From contig CALARE010000071.1 in NCBI GenBank assembly GCA_937888725.1, positions 1 through 22,539 on the forward strand: a stretch of 22,539 bases of DNA, given 5' to 3'. This document shows positions 13,821 through 21,181 of this stretch, one piece after another; the stretch's first letter is position 1; each line of letters starts with the position of its first letter. The notes beneath the pieces were generated by a model that had not been told where the DNA came from, did no database searches, and worked only from the letters and a program-made list of their open reading frames with translations. The position numbers and the translations under genes are program-made. Origin of the DNA: an uncultured Alphaproteobacteria bacterium (lineage in GTDB: Bacteria; Pseudomonadota; Alphaproteobacteria; CAAHEQ01; UBA3637).

Positions 13821-16088
13821 ATGGGCGTTTTATCACGGCATTTAAAGAAAAAATCTTCACAAAAAAAAGAAGTACAGAATGTTTTAAAAGCATTAAAAAA
13901 AACCATAAAATTAAAATGCTCTGTTGAAGAAAAACTAGAACGCATAACAAAATTAACAGCTCAAGAGCTTCAGGTTGAGGCATGCTCTTTTTACATCATT
14001 CGCCCTGGTGATGTATTGGAGTTATACGCAACCTATGGACTAGAACAAAAAGCTGTACACGAAACATTTTTACGCATCGGTGAAGGGTTAAATGGTGAGG
14101 TCGCTTTAACACGAAAACCTATACAGGTCGAAAATGTATGGCAACATAGTGGCTTTGTCTACAAACCTGAAACAAAAGAGCTTAATCTTAATTCTTTTGC
14201 AGCTGTACCTGTTATCCATCAAGAAGTTTTATTAGGCGTACTCAGTATTCAAAAAAAAGAAATCCACCGTTTCACCTCATCAGAAATGGACTTTCTTGCC
14301 ATTATATCCATGATTGTCAGTGACTTATTACTGAAGGAATTAAAAGAAAACAAAGTCAAAGTTTCTTCGGGTAGACAGCACAAAAAAATGGATGCCGTCT
14401 CTCTTATTCAAGGTTTAGCGATTGGAAAAGCATTTGTTCATAAAAGGGTTGCCTTTGACAATATCTTATCACTTGACAAACACAACGAACAAAAAAAACT
14501 TATATCCGCCATTCGTGAGGTTGAAGAAGAAATCTCACAAATGCTCCTTTTACCAGATATTACTCGTGAACAAGCAGATATATTTAAAACATATTTAATG
14601 TTCACACGGGATAAAGGATGGGCAAAAAAAATCAACAACGCCATTGCCTCTGGACTAACCGCTCAAGCAAGCATACAAAAAGTATTAAATGAAATCACAG
14701 AACGGATGAGCTTGCTTTCCGATGCGTACATTAAAGAGAGAATTCATGACTTTCAAGATTTAGCTAACAGAATTATTCGTCACCTAAATGGCAAACAATC
14801 CATATCTAAAAAACTACCTCGAAACGCTATCCTAGTTGCACAAAGTTTAGGGCCTGTCGAATTATTAGATTATGATCTTTCAAAAGTTAAAGCTATTGTT
14901 TTAGAAGAAGGCTCTCAAACAATGCATATGACAATCGTTGCAAGATCGTTAAATATCCCTGTTATTTCAGGCATTAAAGACATAACGAACAGCATTTTAA
15001 CTGATGACATTTTAGCTGTTGATGCCGTAAAGGGTTTTTTATATATTAATCCTTCTGATGAAATTTTAGATGATTTTGATGAAAAATTAAGAACATATCG
15101 CAGACAGCAAAGTCAATATTTGCCTCTCAAAAATCTTATAAGCGAAACAAAAGATCGTGTTTACATTTCACTCAATATCAATGCTGGTTTACCATCAGAT
15201 ATTACAAATACAAAAAGTTTTTCTTATGATGGAATTGGCCTTTACCGAACAGAATTACCATTTATGTCTGCTCAACAATTACCAAATACAAAAGAACAAA
15301 CCTCTATTTATAAAAAAGTTTTTGATGAAGTTGGGAAAAAACCAGTTATATTTAGAACATTAGATATTGGTTCTGACAAAATTCTTCCCTATTTTGAAAA
15401 TAAGAAAGAAGAAAACCCAGCCATGGGGTGGCGTTCAATCCGTATTACATTAGACAGACGTATTATTTTGAAAACGCAATTAAGAGCTTTTATTCGTGCG
15501 GCTGCAGGACGTGAATTAAAAATTATGTTTCCAATGATTACAACTATTGAGGAATTAAAGGAAGCAAAAAAACTATTCTATCTAGAAATTGAACGTGAAA
15601 AATTAAAAAGCGGACAAATCCCTTCTAGTGTCAAAATAGGCACCATGATTGAGGTTCCGTCATTATTATTCCAACTTGATGAATTAGTCAAGGAGGTTGA
15701 TTTTGTTTCTATTGGTACAAATGATTTAGCACAATTTTTCTATGCAACAGATAGAGGAAATCCCGTTATTTGGGATAGATATGACACACTATCGCCCGTT
15801 TTTTTAAAAGCATTAAAAAAAGTTTCAGATGCCTGTCAAAAGGCAAATATCCCTTGTTCAATTTGTGGAGAAATGGCTTCTCGTACATTAGAAGCTTTTG
15901 CTCTCATTGGAATCGGATTTACAAACTTATCTATGAATCCCATGTCACTTGGGCCTATTAAAGGAGTTGTCAGAACAATGAATAAAGAAAAAACTGCACT
16001 ATTCATAGATAAACATTTAAATGATTCTACCATAAGTTTAAGAGATTTATTAAAAGCTTATGCTACAGATCATGGTGTTTTAATTTAA
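13821..16088 (+). CDS. ptsP: Phosphoenolpyruvate-protein phosphotransferase of the nitrogen PTS (EI-Ntr)
   Basis: 755 residues. A GAF domain (about residues 30-165, SFYIIRPGDVLELYATYG) precedes the enzyme I part, the layout of PtsP rather than sugar PTS enzyme I. The swivel domain has the phosphorylated His369 in GSQTMHMTIVARSLNIPVISG; most relatives have TSH where this has TMH. The TIM-barrel domain has YRTELPF, FRTLDIGSDK, MFPMIT, GTMIEVPS and FVSIGTNDLAQ, and the catalytic Cys682 in CGEMAS. It transfers phosphate from PEP to NPr and on to EIIA-Ntr, signalling nitrogen and potassium state. NPr and EIIA genes are not in the window. It heads a likely four-gene operon ending in glk. Confidence 0.94.
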   Translation: MGVLSRHLKKKSSQKKEVQNVLKALKKTIKLKCSVEEKLERITKLTAQELQVEACSFYIIRPGDVLELYATYGLEQKAVHETFLRIGEGLNGEVALTRKPIQVENVWQHSGFVYKPETKELNLNSFAAVPVIHQEVLLGVLSIQKKEIHRFTSSEMDFLAIISMIVSDLLLKELKENKVKVSSGRQHKKMDAVSLIQGLAIGKAFVHKRVAFDNILSLDKHNEQKKLISAIREVEEEISQMLLLPDITREQADIFKTYLMFTRDKGWAKKINNAIASGLTAQASIQKVLNEITERMSLLSDAYIKERIHDFQDLANRIIRHLNGKQSISKKLPRNAILVAQSLGPVELLDYDLSKVKAIVLEEGSQTMHMTIVARSLNIPVISGIKDITNSILTDDILAVDAVKGFLYINPSDEILDDFDEKLRTYRRQQSQYLPLKNLISETKDRVYISLNINAGLPSDITNTKSFSYDGIGLYRTELPFMSAQQLPNTKEQTSIYKKVFDEVGKKPVIFRTLDIGSDKILPYFENKKEENPAMGWRSIRITLDRRIILKTQLRAFIRAAAGRELKIMFPMITTIEELKEAKKLFYLEIEREKLKSGQIPSSVKIGTMIEVPSLLFQLDELVKEVDFVSIGTNDLAQFFYATDRGNPVIWDRYDTLSPVFLKALKKVSDACQKANIPCSICGEMASRTLEAFALIGIGFTNLSMNPMSLGPIKGVVRTMNKEKTALFIDKHLNDSTISLRDLLKAYATDHGVLI

Positions 16089-16103
16089 AAGAGAGGTATT
16101 TTT

Positions 16104-16832
16104 ATGACAACAAAAGCAATTATTTTAGGTGCAGGAATGGGAAAAAGAATGGGTGCTGATTTACCCAAGGTTTTACACACAATTTGTGACATTCCTATGA
16201 TTAATATCTTACTCAATACGGTTCAAAAAACAGGGATTGAAGATATCACTGTCGTCATTGGACCCAACATGGATAATGTTAAAAATGCTGTACATCCTGT
16301 CAAAACCGTTGTTCAAACTGACAGATTAGGAACTGCTCATGCCGTTTTAACCGCTGAAAAAGAAATTACGCCTTTTGACGGTAATGTTCTTATCCTTTTT
16401 GGTGACCAACCATTATTTTTACCAGAAACATTAAAACGTATGATACAAAAATGTGAAGAAGGGATTGATGTTGCTGTTCTTGGTTTTATCCCTGAAGATG
16501 CACGCCGATATGGCCGTTTAATTATGGGCGAAAATGGCCTCGATTCCATTGTAGAATACAAAGATGCAACCGATGCACAACGAGCTATCAAGTTATGTAA
16601 TTCAGGCGTTATGTGTGTCAATGGGCGACATTTATTATCGCTATTAAAAGAAATTGATAATAAAAATGCGGCAGGTGAATATTATTTAACAGACATTGTA
16701 GCAAAAGCTAAAAATAAAGGATTAAGTAGAGATGTCGTCATTGGGGATGCTGCCGAACTGCACGGTGTTAATACGCCAGAAGAATTAGAACTTGCTGAAG
16801 AAATCTATAAAAAAAGGATAAATCAATGTTAA
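16104..16832 (+). CDS. GlmU-like UDP-N-acetylglucosamine pyrophosphorylase domain, no acetyltransferase half
   Basis: 242 residues, only the nucleotidyltransferase half of GlmU, which is normally about 450 residues. The amino terminus has ILGAGMGKRMGADLPKVLH (GlmU: LAAGxGTRMxSxxPKVLH), then QTDRLGTAHAV, LFGDQPL (metal-binding Asp), RRYGRLI and AGEYYLTDIV. These are uridylyltransferase-type residues, so it probably makes UDP-GlcNAc or a related UDP-sugar from the sugar 1-phosphate. The left-handed beta-helix acetyltransferase domain is absent; the frame stops cleanly after the GVNTPEELELAE segment and the next gene begins, so it is not a recent frameshift. Acetylation must be done by another protein, or this enzyme has a different sugar. 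It follows ptsP by 15 nt and overlaps the next gene by 7 bp. Confidence 0.82.
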   Translation: MTTKAIILGAGMGKRMGADLPKVLHTICDIPMINILLNTVQKTGIEDITVVIGPNMDNVKNAVHPVKTVVQTDRLGTAHAVLTAEKEITPFDGNVLILFGDQPLFLPETLKRMIQKCEEGIDVAVLGFIPEDARRYGRLIMGENGLDSIVEYKDATDAQRAIKLCNSGVMCVNGRHLLSLLKEIDNKNAAGEYYLTDIVAKAKNKGLSRDVVIGDAAELHGVNTPEELELAEEIYKKRINQC

Positions 16833-17053
16833 ATCTTTTTATGAAAGTATTTTTATTGACTTTACTATTTATTACAATTGGTTTGCTTGGTGCTTTTTTT
16901 TCTAATGAAGCTTTTGCTGCTTCTTGTACTGACAAATTGTTTAGTTGTTTTCCAAAAGAGGGAGATTGGATTTCAGGAATTCTTGGGGCTGCAAAATGTA
17001 TTTTGCAAAATTTTGTATGTATGATAAATAAGATTATTTCAATTTTTGCATGA
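16826..17053 (+). CDS. Tiny secreted four-cysteine protein
   Basis: 75 residues, unknown family. Residues 1-31 form a good Sec signal peptide: LysMet-poor n-region with Lys7, a hydrophobic core, and a likely cut after AFA (31). The mature 44-residue chain has four cysteines at 34, 41, 58 and 65, spaced C-x6-C-x16-C-x6-C, which suggests a helical hairpin with two disulfides in the periplasm or outside. It has hydrophobic and basic residues (ILGAAKCILQNFVC, INKIISIF) and looks amphipathic. Start ATG 16826 follows AAGGA and overlaps the preceding stop; glk starts 8 nt after its stop. This tight operon argues it is really translated. An antimicrobial peptide, chaperone-like factor or envelope protein are all possible. 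Confidence 0.72.
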   Translation: MLNLFMKVFLLTLLFITIGLLGAFFSNEAFAASCTDKLFSCFPKEGDWISGILGAAKCILQNFVCMINKIISIFA

Positions 17054-17061
17054 GGTGAATA

Positions 17062-18078
17062 ATGCCTATTTTATTAGCTGATGTCGGTGGTACAAATATT
17101 CGTTTTTCTATTTTAGAAAATGATAAAATATCTGAAATTGAATATTACAAAACAAGTGATTTTAAAAATATTGAAACGGCACTAGAAAGCTACCTTCAAA
17201 AAGTTAATAAACAACCTCAAAAAATGGTTTTAGGTGTTGCAGGCCTGATTCAAAACGGAATCGCTCAATTAACAAATGCGGATTTTAAAATTTCCCAACC
17301 GCAATTGGAAAGCATTTATCCAAAAACAAAAATCATCCTTGTAAATGACTTTATTTTACAAGGATACGGCATTTTAAAAACAAATGAAAAAGATTTGTAT
17401 TTATTAAATGGCACGAATACACCCCAAATAGGTAATAAAATTGTATTGGGTCCTGGAACTGGGCTAGGAAGTTGTTTTTTAATCCCTAATGCAACAGATT
17501 TTACCGTCTTATCTTCTGAAAGTGGGCATACAAGTTTAGCACCCATCACACCCAATCAACAAAAGATATTGGCCGAAATTAGCAAGGAAGAAATACCTCT
17601 GTCTTTTGAAGATATTATTTCAGGAAGTGGCCTTTGTCGCCTTTATCAATCAATTTTAAAAATACAGCAGTTTGCACCTGATTCAAGCTGGCTTAATGAG
17701 CTTGAAGAAATGAAAACCGCCTTTTCCATTAGGAGCTTAAAAGAAGCCTCCTTTATGCCACTGAGGCCTAAAGAAATCACGCTCCTTGCAGAACAAGAAG
17801 ACGAAATTGCTTTATTAACATTTTGGTACTTTTTCGAATTTTTGGGAATTTATGCATCCAATTTAGCCTTAACAATCAAATCAGAAGGTGGGGTTTACTT
17901 GGTTGGCAACTTACTTAATCAAAGCACGATTCGCTCATTACTTATCAAATCTAATTTTAAAAAATTCTTTCACATGAAACAAATTTTTGCATCTTACTTA
18001 AAAAACATACCTGTTTATTTGGTTGAAAAGCCTGATATTCAAATTCAAGGACTTATTTATTTAGCAAAAACACTATAA
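17062..18078 (+). CDS. glk: Glucokinase
   Basis: 338 residues, slightly longer than the E. coli enzyme of about 321. The ROK/Glk-type motifs are in order: LADVGGTNIRF (phosphate 1, residues 5-15), LVNDF (catalytic Asp), LGPGTGLGSCFL, and the glucose-binding SESGHTSLAP. A C-terminal GGVYLVGNLLNQ gives the adenosine motif. It is the bacterial glucokinase family without the ROK cysteine cluster. It phosphorylates glucose to glucose 6-phosphate in the cytosol. It has a GAGGTG ribosome site overlapping the preceding stop codon. Together with the GlmU-like gene and PtsP it suggests a hexose/amino-sugar supply operon. Confidence 0.92.
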   Translation: MPILLADVGGTNIRFSILENDKISEIEYYKTSDFKNIETALESYLQKVNKQPQKMVLGVAGLIQNGIAQLTNADFKISQPQLESIYPKTKIILVNDFILQGYGILKTNEKDLYLLNGTNTPQIGNKIVLGPGTGLGSCFLIPNATDFTVLSSESGHTSLAPITPNQQKILAEISKEEIPLSFEDIISGSGLCRLYQSILKIQQFAPDSSWLNELEEMKTAFSIRSLKEASFMPLRPKEITLLAEQEDEIALLTFWYFFEFLGIYASNLALTIKSEGGVYLVGNLLNQSTIRSLLIKSNFKKFFHMKQIFASYLKNIPVYLVEKPDIQIQGLIYLAKTL

Positions 18079-18123
18079 AAATAAATATATTATAAAAAAA
18101 ATATTCAAACATGTAAAAAAAGC

Positions 18124-18152
18124 TTGCAAAGACAAAAAATTTCTGCTATTAA
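18124..18152 (+). promoter_or_regulatory. tRNA-Asp promoter
   Basis: TTGCAA (18124-18129), 17 bp, TATTAA (18147-18152). Start near 18159, ten bases before the mature tRNA. Confidence 0.6.
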
Positions 18153-18168
18153 TAATGTCATTCCCGAT

Positions 18169-18245
18169 GGGGGTGTAGCTCAGCTGGTTAGAGCGTCTGC
18201 CTGTCACGCAGAAGGCCGAGGGTTCGAGCCCCTTCACTCCCGCCA
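18169..18245 (+). tRNA. tRNA-Asp (anticodon GTC), CCA encoded
   Basis: 77 nt including the encoded CCA. The acceptor stem GGGGGTG pairs with CACTCCC, followed by discriminator G. The D-loop has AGCTCAGCTGGTTAGAGC, the anticodon arm is TCTGC-CTGTCAC-GCAGA giving GTC, and the T-arm is AGGGTTCGAGCCCCT. Its last 12 nt plus four downstream bases recur 177 bp further on. Confidence 0.97.
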
Positions 18246-18249
18246 TTTA
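18234..18249 (+). repeat. Direct repeat, copy 1 (tRNA-Asp 3' end; possible att site)
   Basis: TCACTCCCGCCATTTA, identical to 18411-18426. It begins in the tRNA acceptor/T-stem junction and extends four bases past the CCA. This is the form expected for an attachment core left by a tRNA-targeting integrase. Confidence 0.7.
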
Positions 18250-18275
18250 AAGACCGCATCTGCGGTCTTTTTTTT
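18249..18275 (+). terminator. tRNA-Asp terminator
   Basis: GACCGC-ATCT-GCGGTC stem flanked by A and T runs, with TTTTTTTT after it. Directly after the tRNA. Confidence 0.88.
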
Positions 18276-18410
18276 ATATCTAAAGAGCCTCTCACCCAAG
18301 GGTTCTCGCCCAATTCCACCATCTTTTCAACTTCGGTTCTCACCTCGTTTCAAAGTGCTTCATTGGTTTACGCTGAAAAACAGTTCCCCAAACTGTTTTC
18401 CCTTACGCAC
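18276..18410. other. Segment between the two tRNA-end repeats, no gene
   Basis: About 135 bp, visibly richer in C than its surroundings, without a credible gene. It holds a hairpin, AAAACAGTT/AACTGTTTT (18377-18385 with 18391-18399), and two similar pieces, GGTTCTCGCCC and CGGTTCTCACC. It may be what remains of an integrated element, or a dispersed repeat. Confidence 0.45.
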
Positions 18411-18426
18411 TCACTCCCGCCATTTA
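18411..18426 (+). repeat. Direct repeat, copy 2 (tRNA-Asp 3' end remnant)
   Basis: Identical 16 bp to 18234-18249. No tRNA body precedes it, so it is only the 3' end. Like the real tRNA it is followed at once by a terminator hairpin, suggesting it marks the original downstream flank before an insertion. Confidence 0.7.
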
Positions 18427-18460
18427 TTCCACAAGACATTGTTTTTGTGGAATTTTTTTT
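18426..18460 (+). terminator. Terminator after the tRNA-end remnant
   Basis: ATTCCACAA (18426-18434) pairs with TTGTGGAAT (18445-18453), followed by seven or more T. It is plausibly the tRNA's original terminator, displaced by the insertion. Confidence 0.8.
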
Positions 18461-18663
18461 GCCCTTTTTTAGGACTTTTTTCCTTCCCGTCACAGCCCAC
18501 CGTCACTTTGCCCGATAAAGACATTTTACAAGGTCTATATTTAAAGATGTTATAACCATTCTTCCCGAATGGATTTGCTGGACATTTTTACCTTTTACCC
18601 GAATGAATTTTTAGATTTTCTCCGAAGTTTAAGACATTGAACGAATTTTTCAAATTTCTATCT

Positions 18664-18891
18664 TTAAAAGTTCTTTAAGAACCTCTTTATAATCAAACTA
18701 TGGCCTTCTTCATAAAGGGCATCAAGTCTTTGATGATTGGTTTCTGCTTCACTCAGTCCACTGATTGATTTGACTAAATAATATAATGCATCTATGGATG
18801 AATAAATGTTCGGATAACGGGCTATTGATGCTTTATTATACTCAATTCCCGTGGATGCAGGAGCGTTACATTGTTCTAATATAAAAAAACG
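18664..18891 (-). pseudogene. Gene remnant without a start codon
   Basis: 75 sense codons, in the same frame as the end of the gene at 18892-19329 and separated from it only by that gene's TAA. The translation reads like real protein (IEYNKASIARYPNIYSSID, SISGLSEAETNHQRLDALYEEG, ending RFLKNF) and has no ATG or GTG at its front. It could be the end of a decayed gene or an artefact of AT-rich DNA. The family is not recognised. The interval 18461-18663, further downstream, shows nothing but a small hairpin near 18557 and short CCCGAATG repeats. Confidence 0.35.
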
Positions 18892-19329
18892 TTAATTAGA
18901 GGCAGAAACGACATCATATTGACCTGCTTGATCTGTATAAATGAGCTTTCCAGTTGCGGAATCAAACACTTCTAAATTCAATATCATATAGTCACTTTTG
19001 TTATATGCAGCAAAACTAAAGTGTTGGGGAACATTAATTCTTCCCCGATTTCGCATTAAATCTATTAGTGTATATATTTGTGAACCATTTAATGTAGTAA
19101 CTTTTGCTGTGCCATCTACATCAAGACAGGGACCTAAAGCTACTTCATGATTTCTGTATGAGCCTGAAACGATATCATAATTTCTTACAATACAACTAAT
19201 TTTTAATTCAAATCCCTTTTCTCCAATCTTTGGTTTAGAGGGAATTAATTGGGTGCCAAATGTTTCTAGGAACCAAAGTAAACATAAAATTAATATCCCT
19301 ATTATTAATTTATAAAACACTTTTTTCAT
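18892..19329 (-). CDS. Unknown single-pass membrane or secreted protein
   Basis: 145 residues, not recognised. Residues 8-24 are a hydrophobic helix (IIGILILCLLWFLETFG) that is either a signal anchor or a long signal peptide. The remaining part is beta-rich: KPKIGEKGFELKISCIV, NHEVALGPCLDVDGTAKVTT, and a YMILNLEVFDSATGKLIY pattern, with two cysteines (about 47 and 69) that could pair in the periplasm. A good AAGGAG site precedes the ATG. It is the last of four minus-strand genes, 18 nt after the lipoprotein gene, so it is probably co-transcribed with it. Confidence 0.7.
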   Translation of the reverse strand: MKKVFYKLIIGILILCLLWFLETFGTQLIPSKPKIGEKGFELKISCIVRNYDIVSGSYRNHEVALGPCLDVDGTAKVTTLNGSQIYTLIDLMRNRGRINVPQHFSFAAYNKSDYMILNLEVFDSATGKLIYTDQAGQYDVVSASN

Positions 19330-19347
19330 TTTAAAACTCCTTATTTA

Positions 19348-19722
19348 TTAATAGTTATAATTATATTTGATATAATCATTTAAGTTATTCATAACGTCTG
19401 TGCATATGTGCAATATTTTATTTGCACTGTTATTTTTTAATGATTTTACTAAATCTTCAGAACCTTTTAGCTGATATTTTCTGAGTTCTTTTTCATTAAA
19501 GACAAGGCCATGTTTTATCATTACCTTATCCAGAGCATTATTGTACACATGCCCTGCTTCAATTTCTCCAGATGTCAATTTGGCACTCATATATCCAGCA
19601 CCGATACAATAATAATCCAATTGTTTTTCAGATAATGAATGTATATTGGTCGTATTTTCTTCGCAAGCTGTTAACATCAGCAAAGATAAAAGGCATATCC
19701 GTAAAGATTTCTTATTCTTCAT
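19348..19722 (-). CDS. Putative lipoprotein of unknown function
   Basis: 124 residues. A lipoprotein signal peptide, SLRICLLSLLMLTAC, ends in a good lipobox LTAC with the lipid-acceptor Cys at about residue 20. The mature part is helical, with a YYCIGAGYMSAKLTSGEIEAGHVYN stretch and two further cysteines. Its Shine-Dalgarno AAAGGAA lies in the last codons of the preceding membrane-protein gene, and the two genes overlap by 11 bp, so translation is likely coupled. Function unknown. Confidence 0.75.
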   Translation of the reverse strand: MKNKKSLRICLLSLLMLTACEENTTNIHSLSEKQLDYYCIGAGYMSAKLTSGEIEAGHVYNNALDKVMIKHGLVFNEKELRKYQLKGSEDLVKSLKNNSANKILHICTDVMNNLNDYIKYNYNY

Positions 19723-20506
19723 GTTTGGTATTTCCTTTAATTAATTTGCTATTTCCTTTAATTAATCTGATAAAATCATCTTTTTGTTTGTATGCAATAT
19801 AAATAGCTAAAGCAAGTATTGAAAGCCTAAAATACCCAAACAAGTTAGCACTCACCCCGTTCTTTTTTATAACTGGCATCAATATATTTATAAGGCATAA
19901 TATAGAAAATAAAACAGTATAAAATCTTACTTTAGGTGTTTTAAATTTAAGGTAATAGTCCATAGTACACAAAAAATAAATCGTTGGAAGTGCGAATAAT
20001 ACGATTTTAATTATATTATGAAGAGCGGCTGGCAGGTTAATTATATCACCTAAGAAAACAAATTTACCATTAAATATAATTGAAAATAAAAATGAAAATA
20101 TAAAAAAGAACGGCATATTAATGAGTTTTAATTCCTTTTTTCGTATTGTTAGTAAAACTATTAATGCTGGAAATAGAGCTAACAATCCAATCACAGCTGA
20201 TAAAAGAGAACGATTTTCAACCAAAATCACTTCTAGTAAAAAAACAGAAAGCATAAAATATAAAGAAAATTTCTGTAATTTGTTTAAATTCTTTTTACTC
20301 TCATCTGAAATTATAAAGATAATAAAAGCACCTCCCATATGTATAAAAAGATGTGCCATAGAAGAAAACTTACCTATAAATTGTGTTTCTATTTGATATA
20401 GATAACAATACCAACCAATTGAAGAAATTAGTGTACACCATGCAAATATTTTAATGTATAGCATAAATATATTGCTTTGAATTTCTTTTGTATTTTGTTC
20501 TTTCAT
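19712..20506 (-). CDS. Unknown polytopic membrane protein
   Basis: 264 residues with about seven or eight hydrophobic segments and short charged loops. It starts with a polar N-terminus (MKEQNTKEIQSN) and ends in a basic tail. A family could not be recognised: no transporter, peptidase or transferase motif stands out. The ATG follows an ideal AGGAGG. The tail has a near-exact seven-residue duplication, LIKGNSK-LIKGNTK, produced by a 21-bp tandem repeat. It is the second gene of the minus-strand set, 43 nt after the gene at 20550-21122. Confidence 0.72.
   Translation of the reverse strand: MKEQNTKEIQSNIFMLYIKIFAWCTLISSIGWYCYLYQIETQFIGKFSSMAHLFIHMGGAFIIFIISDESKKNLNKLQKFSLYFMLSVFLLEVILVENRSLLSAVIGLLALFPALIVLLTIRKKELKLINMPFFFIFSFLFSIIFNGKFVFLGDIINLPAALHNIIKIVLFALPTIYFLCTMDYYLKFKTPKVRFYTVLFSILCLINILMPVIKKNGVSANLFGYFRLSILALAIYIAYKQKDDFIRLIKGNSKLIKGNTKHEE
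19729..19766 (-). repeat. 21-bp tandem duplication carrying a ribosome binding site
   Basis: A 17-bp unit starting TATTTCC and ending TTAAT occurs at 19729-19745 and 19750-19766, a 21-bp period. It encodes the repeated LIKGNxK heptapeptide and also the AAAGGAA Shine-Dalgarno sequence of the next gene, so that site is doubled. Confidence 0.8.
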
Positions 20507-20549
20507 CTTAAAACCTCCTATTTATAAATATGATTATTCCTTCCTTTAC

Positions 20550-21122
20550 CTATTGAAACAAAGAAATTTTTTCTTTTTTAACTTTTTTCAATCCTGCTTT
20601 GGCATGAAGAGAATTATTCACAATGTTTAATGCTATTTCATTTTTTTCAAGATTCTCAGCTAATGAACAAAATAATTCAGACAAAAGGTCAATAGTATTT
20701 TGACTTTTACTTTCTATAATATTGATAGCAACTTTCATTAAAGAGTGAAATTCTAATATCTGTTGACTGGTTTGCATATCTAAAAGAGAGATATCAGCAC
20801 CAACTGAATGAATAACAGCATTGCTAATGGTAAAAGTTTCTTTCAGATTCTCAACTTTTATCTTATCAGCAGAAAGTGTATAAAAAACAGCACGAGCAAT
20901 AAAACCAACTTCGCAAGATAATGCTATATGTAGACGCTTAATTTTTACATATTCATAGACTGACCCAATTAATCCCAAAAGAGAAGTAATGTTACATGTT
21001 TTTAAAAGGATTTTTAAAAATTCATAGTTAACACCAGTTTTTACATTTATGTGTATTTGAGCTCCTAAACCAATTAATAACAAAACTACAAATATCATAA
21101 TTAACTTAATTTTTTTATCCAT
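20550..21122 (-). CDS. Unknown protein with N-terminal membrane segment(s)
   Basis: 190 residues, not recognised. Residues 7-20 (LIMIFVVLLLIGLG) form a membrane helix, and a weaker one lies near 41-57 (LKTCNITSLLGLIGSVYEYV). The rest, about 130 residues, is helical with many Leu/Ile and charged residues and probably faces the cytosol. In layout it resembles the unrelated-looking protein at 4333-5001: two N-terminal helices followed by a helical domain. It is the first gene of the minus-strand set, and its start codon overlaps the inverted repeat at 21121-21181. No strong Shine-Dalgarno is seen. Confidence 0.7.
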   Translation of the reverse strand: MDKKIKLIMIFVVLLLIGLGAQIHINVKTGVNYEFLKILLKTCNITSLLGLIGSVYEYVKIKRLHIALSCEVGFIARAVFYTLSADKIKVENLKETFTISNAVIHSVGADISLLDMQTSQQILEFHSLMKVAINIIESKSQNTIDLLSELFCSLAENLEKNEIALNIVNNSLHAKAGLKKVKKEKISLFQ

Positions 21123-21181
21123 GATTTATATTCTCTCAGTGTCTTATTCTCCACAAAGGGTGGTTTATGGAGATAAATCAT
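21121..21181. repeat. Nested inverted repeats at the head of the minus-strand set
   Basis: ATGATTTAT (21121-21129) and ATAAATCAT (21173-21181) are an exact 9-bp inverted pair. Inside it TCTCCA (21148-21153) and TGGAGA (21168-21173) form another. These would fold at the 5' end of the 20550-21122 message or be protein-binding sites. Confidence 0.5.

Noticed and set aside
18124..18555. A 143-codon plus-strand frame reading through the tRNA-Asp region
   Set aside because: It translates the tRNA itself (GGVAQLVRAS...GFEPLHSRH is the usual artefact), contains two terminators and has no ribosome site.
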